DNA of 64,000 nt, from the NCBI RefSeq assembly GCF_963674565.1, contig NZ_OY771430.1, positions 620,001 to 684,000 on the forward strand, read 5' to 3'. Origin of the DNA: an uncultured Carboxylicivirga sp. (GTDB taxonomy: Bacteria; Bacteroidota; Bacteroidia; Bacteroidales; Marinilabiliaceae). A model generated the notes under the pieces. The model was not told the origin of the DNA and ran no database searches. It worked only from the letters and a program-made list of their open reading frames with translations. Numbering within the stretch: the stretch's first letter is position 1; every line of letters starts with the position of its first letter. The position numbers and the translations under genes are program-made. Positions 17,236 through 24,264 of this stretch are shown piece after piece.

Positions 17236-17811
17236 CTAGTAATTGGTTTTGTTAATTTCGAAATAAGATTGTGGGTGCAAACATGCTGGACAATTCTTAG
17301 GTGCTTTTGCTCCTTCATGAATGAAACCACAGTTGCGACACATCCAGGTAACTTTTCCGTCTCTCTCAAAAACTTTACCATCCATTAAATTGTCAAACAA
17401 CTTACGATATCTTGCTTCGTGATGTGCTTCTACTTTGGCAATCATTTTAAAAGCAACAGCTACTTCTTTAAATCCTTCTTCTTCTGCTATTCTGGCAAAT
17501 TCAGGATATAACTCTGTCCATTCTTCGTTTTCGCCGTTGGCAGCAGCTTCCAGATTTGCTTTGGTATCACCAATTATACCGGCAGGATAAGAAGCCGTAA
17601 TTTCTACCATTCCACCTTCAAGGAATTTGAAGAATCGTTTGGCGTGTTCTTTTTCCTGATCTGCTGTCTCCATAAAAATTGAAGCAATCTGTTCCAAACC
17701 TTCTTTTTGTGCCTGCTTGGCAAAATAGTTATATCGCATGCGAGCTTGTGACTCACCTGCAAAAGCTTTCAACAGATTTTGTTCTGTTTTTGATCCTTTT
17801 AAAGTTGTCAT
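17236..17811 (-). CDS. rbr: Rubrerythrin
   Basis: A 191-residue non-haem iron peroxidase that reduces hydrogen peroxide to water in anaerobes. The N-terminal ferritin-like four-helix domain has the diiron motifs FAGESQARMRY, DQEKEHAKRFF, FARIAEEEGF and KVEAHHEARY. The C-terminal rubredoxin-like domain has CRNC and CPAC pairs in WMCRNCGFIHEG and NCPACLHPQSYFEI. The length is normal for the family. The next gene upstream on the same strand encodes a flavoprotein-rubredoxin fusion that could deliver electrons. The pairing suggests oxygen or peroxide defence in an anaerobic or microaerophilic lifestyle. Confidence 0.96.
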   Translation of the reverse strand: MTTLKGSKTEQNLLKAFAGESQARMRYNYFAKQAQKEGLEQIASIFMETADQEKEHAKRFFKFLEGGMVEITASYPAGIIGDTKANLEAAANGENEEWTELYPEFARIAEEEGFKEVAVAFKMIAKVEAHHEARYRKLFDNLMDGKVFERDGKVTWMCRNCGFIHEGAKAPKNCPACLHPQSYFEINKTNY

Positions 17812-18002
17812 AATATGTTCATTTTTGATTTCAATCTGGGTCGAACAACAATATTAATTCTTTATTTTTTTATTTTTAACATATATATAAGCTCATTTCC
17901 TTATTTAGATTTTTTCCAAACACTTAATTACAATGACTCATGTTGGATAATTGTGAAACCTTATAGAATGAGCGATTTAATAGTCAGTATATTATTGTAT
18001 AG

Positions 18003-18710
18003 TTAAATCGGGTCAAACATCGATTTGGGTGATCCGCAGGTTAGACAAGTCCAGTCGTCTGGTAAATCTTCGAATGAAGTACCTGGAGGAATCCCATTTT
18101 CTTCATCTCCTTCTTCGGGTTCATAAATATATCCGCAGGCCAGACATTTATATTTCTGTGATGAGGATGGAGCAGATGATTCTTCTTTAACCTTAATTTT
18201 TGATTTATCGATGTAAGTAGGAGCATTTTTAGGTGCAACACCTTTTTTAACTTCTCGATAATAGGCGTAGGTTAAAGGATCAGCATCTTCATCAAGCAAT
18301 TTGTTTTCAATAATCTCACCAATAAAAATAATATGTGTTCCTACATCTACCTTTTGAGCTACTTTACAATCAAACCAGGCAATAGAATCTTCAATTACAA
18401 CAGGTGTACCACTTAGGCTTGTGCCGTATTCAATATGGTTAAACTTATCTGTGTCTTTTCCGGTCTGATAACCAAACAAACCAATGGTTTCGGCTTTGGC
18501 ACTTTGCTTAAGTATTGAGATTGAGAAATAATCCGACTGTTCAATCAGTTCACATGTAAGGTTGTCCTTATTACAGCTGATGGCAATTTGAGGAGGTTCG
18601 GCAGTTACCTGAAAGACTGTGTTGGCAACATAACCATTTGATTTTTCATTGGCTTTGGCCGAAATAATATATAATCCATAAGTAATTTTAAAAAAAGCTT
18701 CAATGTTCAT
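18003..18710 (-). CDS. Flavin reductase-like domain fused to rubredoxin (Hrb-type)
   Basis: A 235-residue fusion. Residues 1-155 are an FMN-binding flavin-reductase-like domain (start MNIEAFFKITYGLYIISAKA, with NGYVANTVFQVT), and residues 185-235 are a rubredoxin with YKCLACGYIY and WTCLTCGSP, which supply the four iron ligands. The same order occurs in high-molecular-weight rubredoxins of anaerobes, which pass electrons from NAD(P)H to oxygen- or nitric-oxide-reducing flavodiiron proteins or rubrerythrin. The rubrerythrin gene lies 191 bases downstream on the same strand. No flavodiiron gene is in the window. Confidence 0.92.
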   Translation of the reverse strand: MNIEAFFKITYGLYIISAKANEKSNGYVANTVFQVTAEPPQIAISCNKDNLTCELIEQSDYFSISILKQSAKAETIGLFGYQTGKDTDKFNHIEYGTSLSGTPVVIEDSIAWFDCKVAQKVDVGTHIIFIGEIIENKLLDEDADPLTYAYYREVKKGVAPKNAPTYIDKSKIKVKEESSAPSSSQKYKCLACGYIYEPEEGDEENGIPPGTSFEDLPDDWTCLTCGSPKSMFDPI

Positions 18711-18973
18711 TTTGAGTCTGTTTTTGTGATCATATAAATTTAAACTTTATTCATCTATAGTCGAAGAATATCTTGCTTGGAGTGTAATATTTTTGCAGAT
18801 TTGGATTCTATTTAGATTGATTGTAAATTATGATTTCTTAAATTTTATCATGCATAATCTGAATATCATAGTTTACTTTTGACCTTAGGAATGTGATACC
18901 TGAATCATATATTATAAACTGCGATAATTCTATCATCCGTTGCCTAGTGCAATAAATTGATTAATTGTTCGAT

Positions 18974-19807
18974 ATGAATAAAATAGTTGAGAAGGAGTTT
19001 TTTTCTGAAAACGTTGTGCGTCTGAAAATTGAAGCTCCTCGAATTGCAAAAGCCCGTAGAGCCGGACATTTTGTAATTGTTAAAGTGGGTGAAAAAGGGG
19101 AGAGAATTCCTTTAACCATAGCATCAGCCAATCCCGAAAAAGGAACCATTACTCTGGTGGTGCAACGTGTGGGTGTTTCATCACGACGCCTGGCTGATTT
19201 AAATGTTGGTGATGAAGTTACTGACCTGGTTGGACCATTGGGACAGGCAACACATATTGAGAATTTCGGAACTATTCTGGCCTGCGGTGGCGGTGTTGGA
19301 GTAGCTCCTTTATTACCAATTGTTGAAGCCTTGAAAAAAGCAGGTAATAAGGTGGTTACTGTTATTGCTGCCCGTACCAAGGATCTTATTATTCTGGAAG
19401 ATCAGATCAGAGAATACTCTGATGAGTTGATTATTACAACCGACGATGGATCATACGGTGACAAGGGTTTGGTAACCGAAGCAATGGAGAAAGTGCTTCA
19501 ACGCGAAAAAGTGGATTTGTCTGTTGTGATTGGTCCTGCTATTATGATGAAGTTTGCTTCATTGACTACTAAAAAATATGAAGTTCCTACTTATGCCAGT
19601 TTAAATACTATCATGGTTGATGGAACCGGAATGTGCGGTGCTTGCCGGATTACGGTTGGAGGTAAAACAAAGTTTGTTTGTGTTGATGGTCCGGAGTTTG
19701 ATGCACATCAGGTGGATTTTGATGAGATGTTGCTTCGTTTAAACGGATACAAGGAAATAGAAAAAGAAGCAGAACAAAATTACCTTCATTCAAAAGATAA
19801 ACAATAA
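18974..19807 (+). CDS. nfnA: FAD/NAD-binding subunit, NfnA-like
   Basis: A 277-residue protein of the ferredoxin-NADP reductase/PyrK fold. It has an FAD-binding barrel, an NAD(P)-binding segment (ILACGGGVGVAPLLPI, about residues 101-116) and a C-terminal [2Fe-2S] site with Cys221, Cys224 and Cys236 and a nearby Asp216, matching the three-Cys plus Asp pattern known from NfnA. With the next gene (1-base gap) it resembles the electron-bifurcating NADH-dependent ferredoxin:NADP oxidoreductase, also annotated as sulfide dehydrogenase SudB/SudA. The ATG at 18974 is preferred over an upstream TTG. The family is clear; whether it bifurcates electrons is not shown. Confidence 0.88.
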   Translation: MNKIVEKEFFSENVVRLKIEAPRIAKARRAGHFVIVKVGEKGERIPLTIASANPEKGTITLVVQRVGVSSRRLADLNVGDEVTDLVGPLGQATHIENFGTILACGGGVGVAPLLPIVEALKKAGNKVVTVIAARTKDLIILEDQIREYSDELIITTDDGSYGDKGLVTEAMEKVLQREKVDLSVVIGPAIMMKFASLTTKKYEVPTYASLNTIMVDGTGMCGACRITVGGKTKFVCVDGPEFDAHQVDFDEMLLRLNGYKEIEKEAEQNYLHSKDKQ

Positions 19808-19808
19808 G

Positions 19809-21293
19809 ATGGCTGTTAGCAAAGAATTTTTAAAAGAAGAAAGAGAGCAGTCCTGGAGGGTTGATATACGCGGTTTGATGAAAAATAAAGAAAGGACCGC
19901 TTTGGAAAGGATTCATATGGGCGAGGTTGATCCAAAAGAACGAATTCTCTCTAATATTGAAGTAAATAAAGGATTAACACAGGAAGAAGCACTTGGTGAA
20001 GCACGCCGTTGTCTGGATTGTCCGGACCCGACTTGTATAACGGGTTGTCCTGTAGAAATAAATATTCCAAAGTTTATAAAACGAATTGAAAAGGGCGAGT
20101 TTTTGGAGGCAGCTAAAGTGCTAAAAGAAACCAGTGCTTTGCCGGCTGTTTGTGGCCGTGTATGTCCACAGGAGAAACAGTGCGAATCAAAATGTTTTTA
20201 TACCGTTAAACTTAAGAAAGAACCGGTTGCAATCGGTTATCTTGAGCGTTTTGCAGCCGATTACGAGCGTGAAACCAATCAGATGTCGGTTCCTGAAGTT
20301 GCCAAAAGTAATGGCATCAAAGTAGCAGTTATTGGAAGCGGACCTGCCGGATTAACGTTTGCAGGCGACATGGCCAAACAAGGATATGATGTTACTGTTT
20401 TTGAGGCTTTGCATGAAATAGGTGGTGTTTTAAAATACGGTATTCCTGAATTTCGTTTGCCTAATAACATTGTAGATGTTGAAATAGACATTCTTCGTAA
20501 GATGGGTGTGAAGTTTGAGAATAACTTCATTGTTGGTCGCACTGCAACCATCGAGGATCTGAAAGAAGAGGGTTTCGAAGGTTTCTTTACGGCAAGTGGA
20601 GCTGGTTTACCTCGTTTTATGAATATTCCGGGTGAGAACTATATTGGTGTATTGAGTTCAAATGAATACCTGACCCGTATAAATCTGATGCACGCTGCCA
20701 GTCCTGATACGGATACGCCTATCTTAAGTGGCAAAAATGTAGCTGTTATTGGTGGTGGAAATACTGCCATGGATTCGGTTCGCACAGCAAAAAGGCTGGG
20801 TGCAGATAGGGCTATGATTATCTATCGACGTTCGATGGAAGAGATGCCAGCACGTGTTGAGGAAATTAAGCATGCCCAGGAAGAAGGAATCGAATTTATG
20901 ACATTGACTAACCCTGTTGAATACTTTGCTGATGAAAAAGGTAAAGTCAGCAGAATGAGGGTTCAAAAAATGGAATTAGGTGAGCCGGATGCGTCTGGTC
21001 GACGTCGCCCTGTACCAATGGAAGGATCGGAATACGATATTGATGTAGATACCGTGGTGGTAAGTGTTGGAGTATCTCCAAATCCATTGATTCCAAATTT
21101 ATTACCTCAGCTGGAAACAACACGATGGGGTACAATTGTGGTAGATGAAGAAAAACTTCAATCTTCTATTCCGGAGATGTTTGCAGGAGGAGATATTGTG
21201 AGAGGAGGAGCAACCGTAATTCTGGCAATGGGAGACGGCAGAAATGCAGCCGCTGCTATGCATCAATATCTTCAGGAAAAACATAACTCTTAA
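19809..21293 (+). CDS. nfnB: NADPH-dependent glutamate-synthase-type oxidoreductase, NfnB-like
   Basis: A 494-residue protein homologous to the small subunit of glutamate synthase. The N-terminus holds two Cys clusters (Cys68, 71, 76, 80 and Cys115, 119, 125, 129) for two [4Fe-4S] centres. An FAD-binding fold starts at VAVIGSGPAGLTFAG (about residue 171), and a nucleotide-binding fold at NVAVIGGGNTAMDS (about 310). No glutamate synthase large subunit is adjacent; instead the NfnA-like gene is directly upstream, so this is better seen as NfnB than as GltD. The dihydroorotate-dehydrogenase-like gene starts 4 bases downstream. Confidence 0.9.
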   Translation: MAVSKEFLKEEREQSWRVDIRGLMKNKERTALERIHMGEVDPKERILSNIEVNKGLTQEEALGEARRCLDCPDPTCITGCPVEINIPKFIKRIEKGEFLEAAKVLKETSALPAVCGRVCPQEKQCESKCFYTVKLKKEPVAIGYLERFAADYERETNQMSVPEVAKSNGIKVAVIGSGPAGLTFAGDMAKQGYDVTVFEALHEIGGVLKYGIPEFRLPNNIVDVEIDILRKMGVKFENNFIVGRTATIEDLKEEGFEGFFTASGAGLPRFMNIPGENYIGVLSSNEYLTRINLMHAASPDTDTPILSGKNVAVIGGGNTAMDSVRTAKRLGADRAMIIYRRSMEEMPARVEEIKHAQEEGIEFMTLTNPVEYFADEKGKVSRMRVQKMELGEPDASGRRRPVPMEGSEYDIDVDTVVVSVGVSPNPLIPNLLPQLETTRWGTIVVDEEKLQSSIPEMFAGGDIVRGGATVILAMGDGRNAAAAMHQYLQEKHNS

Positions 21294-21297
21294 ACAG

Positions 21298-22287
21298 ATG
21301 AGAAATCTTTCAACTACATATTTGGGAATACCCATTAAAAATCCAATTGTTATTGGTAGCTCCGGTTTGGCTTCAACCATTGGTGGTATTAAAAAACTGG
21401 CTGAGGCTGGTGCTGCTGCCATTGTTTTAAAATCGATTTTTGAAGAAGAGATTGTTGCCGAAGCAGAACAAACCATTGGACAGCAATTGGGTATGGATGA
21501 TAATAACCTGGAATTTTTCGATTATTACGATTACCAGGTGAAACAGGAAGCGCTTGAGAAATATGTCTCATTGATTAATGAGGCAAAAGAAGCAGTTGAT
21601 ATTCCAATTATTGCAAGCATAAATTGTACTTCGTATAGCGAGTGGATATCCTATGCTAAGAAATTTGAAGAAGCTGGTGTGGATGGGATTGAACTGAATA
21701 TCTTCAAGCTCCCTTATGACGTTGAGGCTTCAGCCGAATCAATAGAAAAGATTTATTTCGAGATTGTAGAGAAAGTTAAACAGTATATTAAGGTTCCGGT
21801 AGGTATCAAGCTGGGTTCATACTTTACCAATCTGGGAAATGTGTTAATACGTCTTTCGCAAAAGGCTAATGGTTTAATTCTTTTTAACCGCTTCACCTCT
21901 TTGGATTTCGATATTGAAAACGATCAGGTTGTAAGTGGTAAGGTTTATTCCAATCCTGAGGATTTTGCAATGTCATTGCGCTGGATTTCCATTTTGTCAC
22001 CTATTGCCAAAAGTGATTTAATAGCTTCAACGGGTATTCATGAATATACTACCTTGGTGAAGATGATTATGGCAGGAGCTTCTGCTGTTGAGTTGGTATC
22101 ATCCGTTTATAAAGAAGGACCTGAAATTATTCGATGGATGCTGGATGAAACAGAAAAGTGGATGGAGAGGAGAGGATATGAATCGTTAAGTGACTTTAAA
22201 GGACGAATGAGTCAAAGTCAATCGAATAATCCTGAAATGTTTGAGCGCGTTCAGTTTATGCGTTATTTCTCTAGCTATAGCAAATAG
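21298..22287 (+). CDS. Dihydroorotate-dehydrogenase-like protein
   Basis: A 329-residue beta/alpha barrel of the class 1 dihydroorotate dehydrogenase superfamily (start MRNLSTTYLGIPIKNPIVIG, FMN-type motifs near VPVGIKLG and the C-terminal MIMAGASAVELVS). The segment that in true enzymes carries the catalytic Ser or Cys (N-x-SCPN) reads ELNIFKLPYDVE here, so the usual base is missing. This matches a subfamily annotated only as dihydroorotate dehydrogenase-like. It follows the NfnA/NfnB pair by 4 bases, so it may receive electrons from them for another substrate. A longer frame from 21244 overlaps nfnB and is rejected. Confidence 0.82.
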   Translation: MRNLSTTYLGIPIKNPIVIGSSGLASTIGGIKKLAEAGAAAIVLKSIFEEEIVAEAEQTIGQQLGMDDNNLEFFDYYDYQVKQEALEKYVSLINEAKEAVDIPIIASINCTSYSEWISYAKKFEEAGVDGIELNIFKLPYDVEASAESIEKIYFEIVEKVKQYIKVPVGIKLGSYFTNLGNVLIRLSQKANGLILFNRFTSLDFDIENDQVVSGKVYSNPEDFAMSLRWISILSPIAKSDLIASTGIHEYTTLVKMIMAGASAVELVSSVYKEGPEIIRWMLDETEKWMERRGYESLSDFKGRMSQSQSNNPEMFERVQFMRYFSSYSK

Positions 22288-22289
22288 GA

Positions 22290-22470
22290 TAGGAGACAGA
22301 AGACAGAAGACCGAGGACAGAAGTTTGAGATTGGATTGATTTTATTGCCAATGAATCAATAAAACAGTTTTCGATTGAGAGGCGAAAAAGAGGAAGTGCA
22401 ATTATCGTACTGTCGGACTTTGTGCTTCGGAATATTTTTGCCTTTTACCTTTTTACTTTGGGCTTTAGTT
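22290..22470. repeat. Low-complexity intergenic tract before rpsF
   Basis: The gap between the Nfn cluster and rpsF begins with purine-rich repeats of an AGAAGACAG-like unit (22291-22324) and ends with pyrimidine-rich units (GCCTTTTACCTTTTTACTTT, 22440-22459). It resembles the tract at 4930-5125. No gene was seen. Confidence 0.6.
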
Positions 22471-22480
22471 TACTAACTTC

Positions 22481-22511
22481 TTTGTTTCTAAGTATTTTAT
22501 TTCTATCTTTG
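22481..22511 (+). promoter_or_regulatory. Consensus Bacteroidota promoter for the rpsF operon
   Basis: TTTG (22481-22484), a 19-base spacer and TATCTTTG (22504-22511) match the TTTG-N19-TAnnTTTG consensus exactly. The predicted transcript would start near 22518, leaving a leader of about 30 bases before the rpsF ATG at 22549. Confidence 0.75.
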
Positions 22512-22548
22512 CGCCCTGAATTTAAAACCTTCTAAAAATTAAGAAGAT

Positions 22549-22896
22549 ATGTTGAATCATTATGAAACCGTTTTCATTTTAACTCCCGTTTTGTCTGATG
22601 TTCAGATGAAGGAAGCGGTAGAAAAATTCAAAGGTTTGATAACCGAGAATGGAGGTAAAATAGTAAACGAAGAAAATTGGGGCCTACGCAAATTGGCTTA
22701 CCCAATTCAGAAGAAATCTACAGGTTTCTACCAGTTGTTTGAGTTCGATGCTGAACCTGAATTCGTTGCAACATTGGAGACAGCTTTCCGTCGTGATGAG
22801 CGTGTTATTCGCTTTTTGACATTCAAGCTTGACAAATACGCAAAGGCGTATGCAGAAAAAAGAAGAGCTAACAAAAAAGAAGAAAAGGAGAACTAG
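22549..22896 (+). CDS. rpsF: 30S ribosomal protein bS6
   Basis: A 115-residue ribosomal protein of the small-subunit platform (start MLNHYETVFILTPVLSDVQ, motif NWGLRKLAYPIQKKSTGFYQ, basic C-terminal tail). bS6 dimerises with bS18. In Bacteroidota, bS6, bS18 and bS21 together sequester the anti-Shine-Dalgarno sequence of 16S rRNA. It is the first gene of rpsF-rpsR-rplI. The start is preceded by a weak AAGAAGA (22541-22547), part of which (22542-22546) can pair with CTTCT (22529-22533). Confidence 0.97.
   Translation: MLNHYETVFILTPVLSDVQMKEAVEKFKGLITENGGKIVNEENWGLRKLAYPIQKKSTGFYQLFEFDAEPEFVATLETAFRRDERVIRFLTFKLDKYAKAYAEKRRANKKEEKEN
22885..22890 (+). promoter_or_regulatory. Strong Shine-Dalgarno sequence of rpsR
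   Basis: AAGGAG lies 9 bases before the rpsR ATG and inside the end of rpsF. Almost all other starts in the window lack such a motif. Confidence 0.8.
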
Positions 22897-22899
22897 ACC

Positions 22900-23169
22900 A
22901 TGGCACAGAATCAATCAGAAATCAGATATCTTACTCCTCCATCAGTAGAGATTAAGAAGAAAAAGTACTGTCGTTTTAAGAAAAACAAGATCAAGTACAT
23001 CGATTACAAAGATCCTGAGTTTTTGAAGAAGTTCTTAAACGAGCAAGGTAAAATTTTACCTCGTCGTCTTACTGGTACTTCTTTGAAATATCAAAGAAAA
23101 GTAGCTCAGGCTGTTAAGAGAGCGCGTCACTTGGCCTTGTTGCCATACGTAACCGATTTGATGAAATAA
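22900..23169 (+). CDS. rpsR: 30S ribosomal protein bS18
   Basis: An 89-residue ribosomal protein with the family core (KKYCRFKKNKIKYIDYKDPE, then LTGTSLKYQRKVAQAVKRAR). It binds bS6 on the 30S platform and, in Bacteroidota, helps mask the 3' end of 16S rRNA. It starts 3 bases after the rpsF stop and is preceded by a strong Shine-Dalgarno sequence, unusual for this phylum. rplI follows after 18 bases. Confidence 0.97.
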   Translation: MAQNQSEIRYLTPPSVEIKKKKYCRFKKNKIKYIDYKDPEFLKKFLNEQGKILPRRLTGTSLKYQRKVAQAVKRARHLALLPYVTDLMK

Positions 23170-23173
23170 GAAA

Positions 23174-23180
23174 AAGGAGG
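23174..23180 (+). promoter_or_regulatory. Perfect Shine-Dalgarno sequence of rplI
   Basis: AAGGAGG sits 7 bases before the rplI ATG, ideal spacing for canonical initiation and exceptional in this window. Confidence 0.85.
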
Positions 23181-23187
23181 ATTTACG

Positions 23188-23631
23188 ATGGAAATTATTC
23201 TTAAAGAAGATATTCAGAATCTTGGCCACAAGAACGAAATTGTTACTGTGAAAAATGGTTACGGACGTAACTATTTGATTCCACGCGGAATGGCTGTACT
23301 AGCTACTGCTTCTGCCAAGAAAGTACACGAAGAAAATATGAGACAACGTGCTCATAAAGAAGAGAAAATTAAAAATGATGCCCTTGAGGTAGCTAAAACA
23401 TTGGAAGGTAAGTCATTTACCATTGGTGCTAAAGCTAGCCAGACAGGTAAGATTTTTGGTTCGGTAAACACTATCCAGATTGCTGAAGCATTAACTAAAG
23501 AAGGTTTTGACGTTGATCGTAAAAACATTTCTATGAAAGAAGATGCTAAGGAATTGGGTACTTATACTGCAACTATCAAATTGCATCGTGAAGTGAAGGT
23601 TGACATCTCTATTGAGGTTGTTGCCGAGTAA
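23188..23631 (+). CDS. rplI: 50S ribosomal protein bL9
   Basis: A 147-residue ribosomal protein with the conserved N-domain (MEIILKEDIQNLGHKNEIV and GYGRNYLIPRGMAV), a long central helix and the C-terminal RNA-binding domain (about residues 75-147). bL9 supports ribosome spacing and reading-frame maintenance. It is the last gene of the operon, with an 18-base gap after rpsR and a strong hairpin terminator 50 bases downstream. Confidence 0.97.
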   Translation: MEIILKEDIQNLGHKNEIVTVKNGYGRNYLIPRGMAVLATASAKKVHEENMRQRAHKEEKIKNDALEVAKTLEGKSFTIGAKASQTGKIFGSVNTIQIAEALTKEGFDVDRKNISMKEDAKELGTYTATIKLHREVKVDISIEVVAE

Positions 23632-23681
23632 CATTTTTTATTAATCTCGGATTATTAAAAAAACATTTTTCAAACAAACAT

Positions 23682-23713
23682 AAACCACCATGGGGACATG
23701 GTGGTTTTCTTTT
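23682..23713 (+). terminator. Intrinsic terminator of the rpsF-rpsR-rplI operon
   Basis: AAACCACCATG (23682-23692) and CATGGTGGTTT (23697-23707) form a perfect 11-bp stem with loop GGGA, followed by a T-rich run. Confidence 0.85.
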
Positions 23714-23746
23714 TGTCTTAATGGTAGGTTAATTCAGGATATAAAA

Positions 23747-23776
23747 AAACTGCTTCTCAGTATTGAAAAGCAGTTT
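23747..23776 (-). terminator. Terminator downstream of ridA
   Basis: AAACTGCTT (23747-23755) pairs with AAGCAGTTT (23768-23776) over 9 bp; on the minus strand it is followed by a run of T (complement of the A-run 23743-23749). Confidence 0.7.
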
Positions 23777-23797
23777 CAGAAGTATTTTGTATGCTGT

Positions 23798-24175
23798 TTA
23801 CTTAACAGCCACTGTTTCTATTTCGATTAAAACACCCAATGGCAATTCTTTAACTGCAAAAGCTGCTCTTGCCGGAGGGTTAACTGAATATTTCGATCCG
23901 TAAACTTCGTTCATTGCTTTAAAGTTAGCCATGTCGCTTAACAGGCATGTTGATTTTACAACATCGGCAAAAGTATACTCGGCCTCTTCCAGTATAGCTC
24001 CGATATTTTTCATTACCTGCTCTGTTTGTTCTGTAATACCACCTTCTACAACTTTACCTGTGGCAGGATCAACAGGTACCTGACCCGAAATAAATAAGGT
24101 TCCGTTTACTTCTACAGCCTGACTGTATGGGCCAATGGCTCCCGGGGCATTGGTTGTTGATATTATTTTTTTCAT
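23798..24175 (-). CDS. ridA: RidA family enamine/imine deaminase
   Basis: A 125-residue trimeric enzyme that hydrolyses reactive enamine/imine intermediates formed by PLP enzymes. Family motifs are IGPYSQAVEVNG, FISGQVPVDPATG, NPPARAAFAVKELP (with the substrate-binding Arg) and the C-terminal IEIETVAV. Length is standard. It is downstream of lptD on the same strand with an 89-base gap and may be transcribed with it or alone. Confidence 0.95.
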   Translation of the reverse strand: MKKIISTTNAPGAIGPYSQAVEVNGTLFISGQVPVDPATGKVVEGGITEQTEQVMKNIGAILEEAEYTFADVVKSTCLLSDMANFKAMNEVYGSKYSVNPPARAAFAVKELPLGVLIEIETVAVK

Positions 24176-24264
24176 GAGTATATAATTTTAAAATGAAACC
24201 TCAATTTAGACAAAAGTTTTTGAGGATTCCGAAATAAGTCATTTAATTGATATGCTTTTAATGC

